A stretch of 64,000 bases of DNA from Taibaiella koreensis (GCF_003545715.1 NZ_QVNU01000006.1:393987-457986), one strand, 5' to 3'; counted from the stretch's first letter, positions 51,418 through 60,030 are shown. The notes: generated from the letters alone by a model not told the origin. Made by a program: numbers and translations.

Positions 51418-51507
51418 GTTAGATGTGAGACGTTAGAGATTAGATGTTAGATGGCTTCAGGATTCAAGAATCAGGAATCAGAATTCAAGAGCCAGGATCC
51501 AGGACAT
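51418..51507. repeat. Heptanucleotide repeat array downstream of the 747-aa gene
   Basis: Thirteen consecutive units lie right after the stop. Five are of the GTTAGAT/GTGAGAC type, the reverse complement of the RTCTAAY units at 22255-22285. A 6-bp junction follows, then seven units of the AGGATTC/AAGAATC/AGGATCC type. All keep a 7-bp period. Confidence 0.8.
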
Positions 51508-51515
51508 GAATAACG

Positions 51516-51554
51516 CAAAAAGCCGGAACAGGTGGATACCTGCTCCGGCTTTTG
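51516..51554 (+). terminator. Terminator of the 747-aa gene
   Basis: Stem CAAAAAGCCGGAACAGG / CCTGCTCCGGCTTTTG with one mismatch and a six-base loop. It is symmetric enough to act in either direction. Confidence 0.75.
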
Positions 51555-51590
51555 TTATGTTCTAAATTGAAGCTCCTTGCAGCGTCCCAT

Positions 51591-51895
51591 CTTTGCGACC
51601 TTTGCGCGAACCTTCGCGATCTTTGCGGTTACCCATTTCACGCCCTTTGCCGTTTTAGACACATCACCATCTGGTGTTAATTCTCATACCCTTTGCACCT
51701 GGCCTGCTTTGCGACCTTTGCGTGAACCTTTTCGATCTTTGCGGTTACCCATTTCACGCCCTTTGCCGTTTTAGACACATCACCATCTGGTGTTAATTCT
51801 CATACCCTTTGCACCTGGCCTGCTTTGCGACCTTTGCGATCTTTGCGGTTAGCCTACTTTGCAATCTTTGCACCCTCTGCGTTTGTTGCCCATGC
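51591..51895. repeat. 116-bp tandem repeats rich in CTTTGCG
   Basis: Two complete copies (51591-51706 and 51707-51822) and a shortened third (from 51823) repeat with an exact 116-bp period. Each starts with CTTTGCGACCTTTGCG...ATCTTTGCGGTT and ends with a CACCATCTGGTG palindrome. The short internal CTTTGCG units themselves recur every 9-12 bp. Short frames crossing it are repeat artefacts. Confidence 0.88.
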
Positions 51896-52075
51896 CCCTA
51901 TCCGATGTTTCAACTTAATACTTCGATCTACGTTATATCTTCATGGGACAAAAATGCCGTAAATACCGGAAGGCCAGGAAGAACAGGGTGATCCCCAATC
52001 CGAAGGGCCTGCAACAGAATAACACGTTACGGGAGAAATGCCGCAACGTAAAAAAACAGGCAAACAATAAAGACT

Positions 52076-52111
52076 AAAAAAACTGCCGGCGACGGAAATC
52101 CGTGCCGGCAG
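52076..52111 (-). terminator. Terminator of the FG-GAP T9SS gene
   Basis: On the minus strand stem CTGCCGGC / GCCGGCAG with inner ACGGA / TCCGT is followed by seven T residues. It lies 36 bp past the stop of the gene at 52147. Confidence 0.85.
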
Positions 52112-52146
52112 GTGTATAGGGATCGACTGCTATCCGAATAGCAGCA

Positions 52147-54162
52147 TTATTGTTTCAGTATCCTGATCACACGATCGCCCGATGCTCCTTTCAGCTGTAG
52201 CAAGTACACGCCCGCCGCTCTATTGCTCAGGTCCAATTCCAGGTGATGCGCTTCCGCAGCGATAGCCATATGGTACCATACCTTTCCGCTGATATCGGAT
52301 AATTGTACCTGCTGGTAATTTCCTGCGACCACATCAACCGACAATCTTCCGGAAACAGGATTAGGATGCACCTGCACCAGGCCCTCTTGTTCAAAAAACA
52401 ATTGCTGTACCGGCGAATACATAGCCTGCCCGTCGAGATCCACTTGCTTCAGGCGATAGTAAGCCTTGCCGGCCCCGGGCTTTGCATGCACATAATGGTA
52501 AGATGCCGTCAAACCCTCGCCGCCCTTGCAGGCCACCTGATCCAGGGAAGTATAGTTCTTTCCATCGGTGCTATACTGCACCTCGAAATAAGCCGCATGT
52601 AGCTCAGATGCCGTTTCCCAATCCAATACCGCTGCCGTCCCTTGCTTTTGTGCGGTAAAGGAAAGCAAAGTTACCGGCAGTGCAGTACCGGTGGTAAAAG
52701 CGATAAAGTTGTTGCGCCTGATCGGCGCCACCGCAAAGTCGCCCGGCGGTATCTCACCAAAGAGATGTCCTTCGTTATCCCTGAATGCCGTAGCATCGAA
52801 AGTAAGATAGTAGCCCGTAGAGCCGCTTAAGTTGCCTACCGGGTTCACCGTAATAGTCGTGGTATTCAATCCGCTTACGGCAGCGCCGCCTATGGCTATG
52901 GTTTCAAAAATTGAATTGTCCGCAGTACGGCGAATGTACATATTCCCGCCGGCGGATACTACCGGCTCCGAGAAGGTGAGTACCAGGTTGGCCGTAGTGC
53001 TTACATTCACAGCGCCGTTAGCCGGATTGCTCGATACCAGCCGGGGGGGACTGCCCGCCACCGTCCACATACCAGTACCGCCTGTGGTGTCCTGGTCTAC
53101 GATATCAACATCACCATCGTTGTCGTAGTCATATACAAACATAGACGCGGATGCCAATTGCTGGTTGGCAAAATTAAACGAGGTAAAAGGCGTACCTGCG
53201 ACATTGGCATTGGGGTAATCGGTATAAGTGCCGTTGCCACCATTTTTCATATAACCAAAACCAGCGCCTGCTGTATTGCTGGCCTGGTACAATAGATCAA
53301 CATCGCCATCGCTGTCAAAATCGCCATAAAGCAAACGGCCCGAAAAGGCCATCGTCATCGTAAAAGGGTTGGAAGCAGCATACTGGAATACTCCGCTATT
53401 GTTTACCCATACGCCCAATGCGCCATTGCCAGCGCTATCCCGGTCCACAATATCATCATCCCCGTCGTGGTCATAATCAAACACAAACATAGTCGCCGTG
53501 GCAATTTGCTGGTGCGTCAGATCAAGCGTTGCAAAAGGAGTGCCCGCGGTATTGGCATTGGTATACGAAGTAAAAGTACCATTGCCATTGCTTTTCATAT
53601 AACCGAAACCGGCGCCCATAACGTTACTCGACTGGTATAGCACATCGATATCGCCGTCATTATCAAAATCGCCATAGAGCAAGCGACCGCCAAAAGCCAT
53701 GGTCATCGGGAGCGGATTGCCCGCAGCATACTGGAACACGCCGTTATTGTTAACCCATACATCCTGTTCGCCGCCACCAACACTATCCCGGTCTACAATA
53801 TCGACATCCCCGTCATGATCGTAATCAAACACGAACATACTCGCGGTAGAAATTTGCTGGTGGGTAAGATTGAGCGTGGCAAAAGGTGTGCCGGCAACAT
53901 TCGCATTGGGATAATTGGTAAACGTACCGCTGCCGTTGTTTTTCATATAACCGAAACCCTGACCCATATTATTGGCCGATTGGTATAGCACGTCCACGTC
54001 GCCATCCTTATCAAAATCGCCGAAGAGCTGGCGACCGCGAAAAGCCATAGTCATGTTGAGCGTACTGGGAACAATGCTGAATTGTGTTTGGGCAAAGCCA
54101 CTAACAGATAGCAGCAGGAGCAATACCGGCAGGCAGTATCGCATGGTGTAGAGGAAGCGCAT
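52147..54162 (-). CDS. FG-GAP/VCBS-repeat protein with SbsA Ig-like and T9SS type A domains
   Basis: From ATG 54162 the protein is 671 residues with signal peptide MRFLYTMRYCLPVLLLLLSV...FAQ. Three or four near-identical ~105-residue FG-GAP/VCBS repeats follow, each with calcium-binding-like DxDxDGDxD loops (GDFDKDGDVDVLYQS, DYDHDGDVDIVDRD). Then comes an SbsA-type Ig-like domain (SNPANGAVNVSTTANLVLTF) and a type A sorting domain (VHPNPVSGRLSVD...LSDISGKVWYH...GVYLLQL). The 54201 start of the open frame lies upstream of a TACTTTTG promoter element and is rejected. Surface display and carbohydrate or matrix binding are inferred. Confidence 0.9.
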   Translation of the reverse strand: MRFLYTMRYCLPVLLLLLSVSGFAQTQFSIVPSTLNMTMAFRGRQLFGDFDKDGDVDVLYQSANNMGQGFGYMKNNGSGTFTNYPNANVAGTPFATLNLTHQQISTASMFVFDYDHDGDVDIVDRDSVGGGEQDVWVNNNGVFQYAAGNPLPMTMAFGGRLLYGDFDNDGDIDVLYQSSNVMGAGFGYMKSNGNGTFTSYTNANTAGTPFATLDLTHQQIATATMFVFDYDHDGDDDIVDRDSAGNGALGVWVNNSGVFQYAASNPFTMTMAFSGRLLYGDFDSDGDVDLLYQASNTAGAGFGYMKNGGNGTYTDYPNANVAGTPFTSFNFANQQLASASMFVYDYDNDGDVDIVDQDTTGGTGMWTVAGSPPRLVSSNPANGAVNVSTTANLVLTFSEPVVSAGGNMYIRRTADNSIFETIAIGGAAVSGLNTTTITVNPVGNLSGSTGYYLTFDATAFRDNEGHLFGEIPPGDFAVAPIRRNNFIAFTTGTALPVTLLSFTAQKQGTAAVLDWETASELHAAYFEVQYSTDGKNYTSLDQVACKGGEGLTASYHYVHAKPGAGKAYYRLKQVDLDGQAMYSPVQQLFFEQEGLVQVHPNPVSGRLSVDVVAGNYQQVQLSDISGKVWYHMAIAAEAHHLELDLSNRAAGVYLLQLKGASGDRVIRILKQ

Positions 54163-54189
54163 ATTGGTTATGTGATTATTGGCAAGGCA

Positions 54190-54197
54190 CAAAAGTA
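54190..54197 (-). promoter_or_regulatory. -7 promoter element of the FG-GAP T9SS gene
   Basis: On the minus strand TACTTTTG matches TAnnTTTG, and transcription is predicted near 54185. This sets the translation start at 54162. Confidence 0.5.
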
Positions 54198-54865
54198 TCA
54201 TACATAATGGATGCGTTATGTTTATTTATTGTTATTGAAATAAGATGGTTGGTTTACCATCAGTATATGGGGTAATAGGCACACGCGATGGCGCGTGCAC
54301 CAGCATACAAAGAGACACTGCGCCGCCACGAGAAAATAATACGCCCCATTGTCATCCCGCACCTGGCAGAGCGGAGTGAAGAATCCAGGATGAATAAAGG
54401 AGAAGAAATGCTTCGGTAGCTCCCGCAGACCTCGGCACGACATCAACACCAACTATAAACGCCCCATTGTCATCCTGATCGTAGCTTGCGCAGCATGCGG
54501 AGTGAAGGATCTCAATTGTGTAGCAGAAGCAAGTACATCACAAAAGCAACGATAATCATTCTCGATTCCCACCGCGCTAGCGAATATAATGATCAAGATG
54601 CTTCGGTTGCTGCGCAGACCTCAGCATGACAATGTGATGTTTACAGTTTGGGGCTAACGTAACTGTAAACGCCCCATTGTCGCCCTGATCGCAGCTTGCG
54701 GAGTGAAGGATCTCAAATATGCATTCATACAAAAGCAACCAAAAACAGCGATAAACAACCCTGCCTCCACAGCCCATATAATGACAGAGATGCTTCGGTG
54801 GCGCCCGCAGACCTCAGCATAACAATACGATGTCTATGCTTGGGGCTTGCGTAACTGTAAACCCC

Positions 54866-55274
54866 ATTGTCATCCTGATCGTAGCTTGCGCAGCATGCGA
54901 AGTGAAGGATCTTGATTTACCTTTTAGCCAATATTCAAGAACTGCATTTCAGGATTGGCCAATTTTATCAACGTTACTTTTTTTGCCCTTGTCCATCCTT
55001 TTATTTCTTTCTCTCGTGAAATTGCCTCACGAATATCTCTGTACTCCTCATAATAGAGCAAATGAATACAATTATACTTCCCCGAAAAGGACTGTTTATT
55101 TCCCAACGCATCCTGCATGTGCTCATCAATCCTTCTCGAAAGGTCGTTTGTAACACCAGTATATAAAACCGTCTTTGTCTTGTTTGTAAGGATATATACA
55201 AAATAGCTTCGCATATCCAGCGTTGTATTTCTTCGAAGATAGTAAATGCATTTATGTTTGATTGAGATGACAAT
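54866..55274. mobile_element. Putative GIY-YIG nuclease element with ATTGTCATC inverted tips
   Basis: The unit carrying the GIY-YIG gene is bounded by perfect 9-bp inverted tips, ATTGTCATC at 54866-54874 and GATGACAAT at 55266-55274. Both tips continue with NNNATC inward. It lies in the position of one ordinary unit of the array. I infer an autonomous element whose deleted derivatives make up the rest of the array. Confidence 0.45.
54924..55214 (-). CDS. Small GIY-YIG nuclease-domain protein (UvrC/YhbQ-like)
   Basis: The 96-residue protein is a single GIY-YIG domain. It contains YFVYILTNK (the GIY strand), LYTGVTNDLSRR (YIG as Y18-T19-G20, with Arg27 following) and EAISREKEIKGWTRAKK, which carries the catalytic glutamate. 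The fold cuts DNA with a single metal and a tyrosine/arginine/glutamate site. The gene lies inside a repeat array and its 3' end is 20 bp from a repeat arm, so it is probably a mobility-related nuclease and not a repair enzyme. That role is inference. Confidence 0.87.
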   Translation of the reverse strand: MRSYFVYILTNKTKTVLYTGVTNDLSRRIDEHMQDALGNKQSFSGKYNCIHLLYYEEYRDIREAISREKEIKGWTRAKKVTLIKLANPEMQFLNIG

Positions 55275-56225
55275 AGGAAGTTTATGGTGGGGCTAACGTA
55301 ACTGTAAACGCCCCATTGTCATCCTGATCGTAGCTTGCGCAGCATGCGGAGTGAAGGATCTCAAATATGCATTCGTACAAAAGCAACCAAAAAACAGCGA
55401 TGAACAACCTTGCCTCCACAGCCCATATAATAACAGAGATGCTTCGGTGGCGCCCGCAGACCTCAGTAATAACGTCTTTATGATTTAACGCCAATCCCAA
55501 CTATAAACACCCCATTGTCATCCTGATCGCAGCTTGCGCAGCATGCGGAGTGAAGGATCTCAATGATGCAGCAGAAGCAAGTACATCACAAATGCAACGA
55601 TAATCATTCTCAACTCCTACTGCGCTAGCGAATATAATGATCAAGATGCCTCGGTAGCTGCGCAGACCTCAGCATGACAATGCGATGTTTATGGTTGGGG
55701 CTAACGTAACTGTAAACTCCCCATTGTCGCCCTGATCGTAGCTTGCGCAGCATGTGGAGTGAAGGATCTCAAATATGCATTCGTACAAAAGCAACCAAAA
55801 AACAGCGATGAACAACCTTGCCTCCACAGCCCATATAATAACAGAGATGCTTCGGTGGCGCCCGCAGACCTCAGTAATAACGTCTTTATGATTTAACGCC
55901 AATCCCAACTATAAACGCCCCATTGTCATCCTGAACGTAGCTTGCGCAGCATGCGAAGTGAAGGATCTCAATAATGCAGTTGCATCAAGTGCAACCCAAA
56001 AAGCAACGACAAACATTCTTGGCTCCTACTGTGCCAGTGAATATAACGATCAAGATGCTTCGGTGGCGCCCGCAAACCTCAGTAATAGCGTCTTTATGAT
56101 TTAACGCCAATCCCAACTATAAACACCCCATTGTCATCCTGATCGTAGCTTGCGCAGCTTGCGAAGTGAAGGATCTCAACTGTGAAGCAGTACTTTTAGC
56201 TACTACCTTGGGGAAGAAGCTAAAA

Positions 56226-56483
56226 TTACCCCTCCCTTAGCGCCAGTAAATAATCGGCCTCCAGCAGTACCGATAGATCTTTGTAAAAACGCATGAGCTC
56301 CAGCGCCGTCGCATCCTCAGTGCGCAGCAGCTTGCCCGTGGCCCAGCTGTTAAACAACACTTCCAGTAAAGCATGGCAACGCTCGTGCGAATACTGTTGA
56401 AGAAAGTGGGAATGTGTGGCTCGCAGCTGCAGGCGGTTGCTGCGCCGCAGCGCAGTCAGTTCTTTTTTAATCAGCCGGTTCAT
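56226..56483 (-). CDS. Small helical protein of unknown function
   Basis: The 85-residue protein (MNRLIKKELTALRRSN...) is predicted all-helical, rich in Leu, Arg and His, with no signal peptide or known motif. It is divergent from the XRE regulator at 56644, sharing a 160-bp intergenic region. That may indicate a regulator/target pair. The call rests on a clean frame and good codon use only. Confidence 0.5.
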   Translation of the reverse strand: MNRLIKKELTALRRSNRLQLRATHSHFLQQYSHERCHALLEVLFNSWATGKLLRTEDATALELMRFYKDLSVLLEADYLLALREG

Positions 56484-56631
56484 AAAAACAAGATTGTGTT
56501 TATGTTTGGCGGCGGTATTGGTAAGTACAAAGCAAGGTAACCTCCATTAACTACCCAAGCCCATGCCCGGATACCGCAGCAAAAAAGTGGCATATTTCAG
56601 CAAGCCGCCCGCTGGGATAGCATTAAATCTT

Positions 56632-56639
56632 TATATTTG
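56632..56639 (+). promoter_or_regulatory. -7 element predicting a leaderless XRE transcript
   Basis: TATATTTG matches TAnnTTTG and ends only 4 bp before ATG 56644. With the usual -7 to +1 distance the start of transcription coincides with the ATG. Confidence 0.55.
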
Positions 56640-56643
56640 TGGC

Positions 56644-57054
56644 ATGACAAGCCATTCCGAAAAACACATCCACCAGGGCCGCAACATCAAGCGCTTTCGC
56701 GAAATGCTGGGCATCAAGCAGGAAGCCATAGCCATAGAGCTGGGCGACGACTGGACGCAGAAAAAGGTATCGCACCTGGAGACCAAGGAGACCATAGAGC
56801 CAGCCCTGCTGCAACAGGTGGCCGCTATACTCAAGGTACCCGTAGCAGCCCTCGAAAATATGGATGATGAAGGTGCAATCAATATTATTGCAAATACATT
56901 TACTGATAATGACGAAGCTATTGCTGTAGGTAATATTGATAACTACAAATGCAATTTCAACCCGCTCGATAAAATGGTGGAACTCTACGAGCGCATGATA
57001 GCCCAGCAGGCCGAGATGATTGAGAAGCTCGAACGGTTGATAAAGGAGAAGTGA
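56644..57054 (+). CDS. XRE-family HTH transcriptional regulator
   Basis: The 136-residue regulator has a lambda-repressor-type HTH at residues ~10-70 (GRNIKRFREMLGIKQEAIAIELGDDWTQKKVSHLETKETI). A C-terminal helix (DKMVELYERMIAQQAEMIEKLERLIKEK) should form a coiled-coil dimer. An upstream in-frame ATG at 56563 would add 27 residues across the promoter, so 56644 is chosen. This protein type is common in Bacteroidota genomes; targets are unknown. A degenerate copy of its last coiled-coil segment lies at 57936-57977. Confidence 0.88.
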   Translation: MTSHSEKHIHQGRNIKRFREMLGIKQEAIAIELGDDWTQKKVSHLETKETIEPALLQQVAAILKVPVAALENMDDEGAINIIANTFTDNDEAIAVGNIDNYKCNFNPLDKMVELYERMIAQQAEMIEKLERLIKEK

Positions 57055-57089
57055 GATGACACCAAAGGTCTGTTTCTTCTATTCGTTAA

Positions 57090-57743
57090 GTGCCTATGAA
57101 AGCCATGAAGTTTTTGTTATTGGTTCCTCTACTGGCTGCCTGTAATCCGGTGCAGCAAAAGAAACGAACACTGAGCACAATAATAGCTAAGCCAATCCCT
57201 CCCTTTGTTAAACCAGTGCTTGCTCAGCCCTTAGTTAAAGATACAGTTGTTTGTTACCAACTTAAAAGCCTGGAAGATTGCGCCAATATATTTGCAGGCA
57301 AATCTGCCTTTACCGATACGCTATTGATCCCTTGCAAAGAAACAGACTTAAAAACCACCTATACCAGCGATGTGATAAGAGAATGGGAATTTGAAGCCGA
57401 TCCGAAAACCTTTAGTTTCGACAGCCTAAAAGTAGTTCCCGACTACAATACCACCGTACTAAAGAATGAATATGTTCCTGATATTGCCGTTACGTTTTAC
57501 CCCGTATATCTTGTCAACTCTACGGGAACAATCAGGGCCTTTGCAGGAAAAGACAGCTACACCTTCGCCATACAAGAAGCTATGGACAAAAAAGGCAATT
57601 GGTGGCCTATAGAAGCGCGGGTGTACGACTTTTGCGGCAATGGTACCTGGTTGCTCAAAATAAGACCTGGTGAGTTTGCTACTATTCTATTTCATAAGTA
57701 CACCGGCAGCTTTAAAACGAAACTCAGGGTAAGAATAAAATAA
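57090..57743 (+). CDS. Lipoprotein of unknown function
   Basis: The 217-residue protein has a lipoprotein signal (MKAMKFLLLVPLLAAC, lipobox LAAC), so the mature protein begins at Cys18. The body is beta-rich with four further cysteines and ends in a basic strand. No family is recognised. The exact start is uncertain (57090, 57096 or 57105 all keep the signal). It follows the XRE regulator gene by 35 bp and may be co-transcribed with it. Confidence 0.75.
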   Translation: MPMKAMKFLLLVPLLAACNPVQQKKRTLSTIIAKPIPPFVKPVLAQPLVKDTVVCYQLKSLEDCANIFAGKSAFTDTLLIPCKETDLKTTYTSDVIREWEFEADPKTFSFDSLKVVPDYNTTVLKNEYVPDIAVTFYPVYLVNSTGTIRAFAGKDSYTFAIQEAMDKKGNWWPIEARVYDFCGNGTWLLKIRPGEFATILFHKYTGSFKTKLRVRIK

Positions 57744-57935
57744 TGAAACCCTATATCTCTCTGCTCCTTATGAAGGAACCATAAACGAGGAACAATTCCG
57801 CTTAAGAAAAAGTAATTATTTATACAGGAGAATGCGAAAAGAGAAAGCTGCGATTATCCATTCCCGCTTTTTCGATGCCCCACCGTTAGGTTGGCGATGA
57901 TGACTGCTGCAGCTTTAAGAACGTTGTTCCAACGG

Positions 57936-57977
57936 GCTAAGATGATAGAAAAGTTGGAAAGTTTGATCAAGGAGAAG
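57936..57977 (+). pseudogene. Fragment of an XRE-regulator C-terminus
   Basis: Codons 57936-57977 read AKMIEKLESLIKEK, matching AEMIEKLERLIKEK at the end of the XRE regulator 0.9 kb upstream. The rest of the gene is absent. It is probably a remnant of a duplicated or exchanged regulator next to the OLD-type nuclease gene. Confidence 0.5.
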
Positions 57978-58010
57978 CATAATGCAAGTCCAAATAACGA
58001 ACTTTCATCA

Positions 58011-59777
58011 TTATCTATTTCTAAAAAAAGGCACAACTTCATCACTAACAAACTTTAGAATAGGCTCAAATCCAAGACTGTCAGGTTGAGTTGTAATCAT
58101 AAATTTTGAGAGTTTATCCTTATTCCCATCCGGTACTTTCATTTTTATATATAGAAGTTCCTCTTCTGAAAATTTAAATGCCCCTAATTTCTCATCAATT
58201 GTTTGATCGATTCTATCTAGTTTAACAAATGAATTTAATTCTTCAATACTTCTTTCTTCAAGCCATCCTTTCTTTGCTGCCATATTCCATACAACAGGAG
58301 GGTACATTTCTTCCAATTCAATAGGAAAAATTGAAACTTTCTGTTTAATCCTTATCAAATGCCCCGGAACTTTATATTTCAGGCCCTTCACTCTCTTATT
58401 GCTCTCAGCATTTTTATAGGCGTCTTCACTCCTTAGTTTTAATAATTCCCTATTTCCAGATTCATCATTATCAAAAATCCCCAAAGCTTTAAATTCAGTA
58501 GCTCCCGATATCCAAGCCCATGCCATAACTTGATTCTTTACACCAGAACATCCAAGTCCATCATCTTTAACTTTCAGATTAAGGTGTGGAAATTTCTGAT
58601 CCAATAGCCATTGAAATATCCTCACCTCGTCCCGTCCTTCTACGAATAGAACATCGCTATGTATTTGCTGCAGTTTTTTCTTGTATTGCTGTAAATCTGC
58701 TTTCAAGGTTTCAATCTCCTCGCTCTTTTTCGCAACATAAGGAGCCACAACTGGCATTAGTCCCATCTCGGTATCCATTTCATTAGTTTCTTGCATCATC
58801 TGCAAACTTGATTCAATTCCCGGGCTTTTTAAAACTTTGTATAAGTAAACCTTCCCTACATGTTTTGTAAATAGTGAATAAAAGCCAGGAGAATGTGTAG
58901 TGATTAATATTTGAATACCTTTCGAGTACTCCTGAAAGTTTTCTGCCAATTTGAAACTGGTAAACATTTCTAAATTGTTCTCAGGTTCTTCGTATCCCCA
59001 AATCATGTTTATGTTTGGAGAACCCTTAGTTTTATTTCTATTAAGTTGATCGGAAACAAATTTAAGTATAACTGGAATGTGTCTTGTCTTGATGCCATCA
59101 CCTCTATTATCAAGTGAAATTTCCGATTTTCCATCCACAGTTGAAAAATCTAATGTTTTAAATAGAGCTTGCAAATTTGGAGGTAACCGAATTTGACTTT
59201 TTAGAGAGAGTCTATCATCAATTTCAGAAATCATTGACGAGGTAGTCAATTTAATTTTTTTTATAAAATCATCACCGGCGTTTCTTAAATCATCTTCAAC
59301 TGTCTCAGCTAAAGAATCATGCAATTGTGCAAGTAAAATCTGGAAATAAGTATTTCCTCTAATCGCAGGAACATAAGCATATCTTATGTTGCTTAGCCAA
59401 GAGAACAATTTCGATTTACGAGGGAAACGTGTTCCATTTGCGAAGGTCACATTATCAGGTTGTAAACCATTCTTCCTCCATGATTTTGACCATTTAATGT
59501 CTTTACTTCCCTTATAAGTTTTGGGTGGAGTAATTATTAGATCAATAAAAATCTCCGGGGCCTTCTTGTTTCTTTGTGGAGCATAAATACAATAATCCTG
59601 ATCAAAGTCGAATGGCTTACCGTAGTCAGTTTCATTATTAAAGAATAAATTAAGAGCTTTAAGAACATTAGATTTTCCAGCATCATTTTTGCCAACAAAT
59701 AGAGAAAGGTCATTCAAGTCGATAGTGATGTTTCCAATCGACCGGAAATATTTAATAGTTATTTGCTTAATGATCAT
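58011..59777 (-). CDS. OLD-family ATPase-nuclease (AAA/SMC-like ATPase with TOPRIM domain)
   Basis: The 588-residue protein joins an ABC/SMC-like ATPase to a TOPRIM nuclease. Walker A is VGKNDAGKSN (residues 28-37), the signature-like motif is SLDNRGDGIKTRH, Walker B is MIWGYEEPENNLEM and the H-loop is LITTHSP. The TOPRIM domain (~370-460) has the metal-binding glutamate in DVLFVEGRDEVRIF and aspartates in ALGIFDNDESGN. Relatives act in phage defence (OLD of P2, GajA of Gabija) or are anti-phage ATPases. No UvrD-like GajB or other effector lies next to it. The gene is visibly AT-rich against its neighbours, so lateral acquisition is likely. Confidence 0.9.
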   Translation of the reverse strand: MIIKQITIKYFRSIGNITIDLNDLSLFVGKNDAGKSNVLKALNLFFNNETDYGKPFDFDQDYCIYAPQRNKKAPEIFIDLIITPPKTYKGSKDIKWSKSWRKNGLQPDNVTFANGTRFPRKSKLFSWLSNIRYAYVPAIRGNTYFQILLAQLHDSLAETVEDDLRNAGDDFIKKIKLTTSSMISEIDDRLSLKSQIRLPPNLQALFKTLDFSTVDGKSEISLDNRGDGIKTRHIPVILKFVSDQLNRNKTKGSPNINMIWGYEEPENNLEMFTSFKLAENFQEYSKGIQILITTHSPGFYSLFTKHVGKVYLYKVLKSPGIESSLQMMQETNEMDTEMGLMPVVAPYVAKKSEEIETLKADLQQYKKKLQQIHSDVLFVEGRDEVRIFQWLLDQKFPHLNLKVKDDGLGCSGVKNQVMAWAWISGATEFKALGIFDNDESGNRELLKLRSEDAYKNAESNKRVKGLKYKVPGHLIRIKQKVSIFPIELEEMYPPVVWNMAAKKGWLEERSIEELNSFVKLDRIDQTIDEKLGAFKFSEEELLYIKMKVPDGNKDKLSKFMITTQPDSLGFEPILKFVSDEVVPFFRNR

Positions 59778-60014
59778 AATAGTGAGAAGGTTAGATTTAA
59801 ATTCTTTTTTTACTGTGGACTAGCCTTAACAGTTTTATCCATTATAGCAGGCAATTTCTTAGCTGTGGATAAATCAGGCTTGTCATTCATAAGATTGGTT
59901 TTATTTAAGAAATCAAAGATTATCATTTCCGCCCATTCCCACAACCCCCACATTCGTCCCTCCCATCACCCTAACAGGTGATTTTCCGCTCTTTTGGCAC
60001 GCATTTCCTCCTTT

Positions 60015-60030
60015 TGGCACAGCGCTTGAT
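60015..60030 (+). promoter_or_regulatory. Sigma-54-type promoter candidate
   Basis: TGGCAC-N5-TTGAT fits the -24/-12 consensus TGGCAC-N5-TTGCA, except for A in place of C in the -12 GC. A second CTTTTGGCAC lies 20 bp upstream. Predicted start near 60041 gives a 28-nt leader to ATG 60069. Confidence 0.4.

Larger units (their letters stand above)
54344..56180. repeat. Tandem array of ~200-bp inverted-pair units
   Basis: CCCCATTGTC begins units at 54344, 54462, 54672, 54862, 55311, 55510, 55719, 55918 and 56126. Each full unit has a left arm TTGTCATCCTGATCG...GAAGGATCTC and a right arm AGATGCTTCGG...CTCAGCATGACAAT. Read on the other strand, the right arm is TTGTCATGCTGAGG...GAAGCATCT, the same motif inverted. 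Two interior types alternate, giving a higher-order period of exactly 408 bp (55311 to 55719; 55510 to 55918). One unit has its interior replaced by a GIY-YIG gene. Short frames in the other units are repeat shadows. Confidence 0.85.

Noticed and set aside
51577..51991. Short rightward frames with FATFARTFAIF-type repeats
   Set aside because: They are translations of the 116-bp CTTTGCG DNA repeats and have no other coding sign.
55282..55908. Two nearly identical leftward frames (MGLALNHKDVITEVCG...)
   Set aside because: They fall entirely inside the duplicated 408-bp repeat block, so their similarity reflects DNA repetition and not a gene family.
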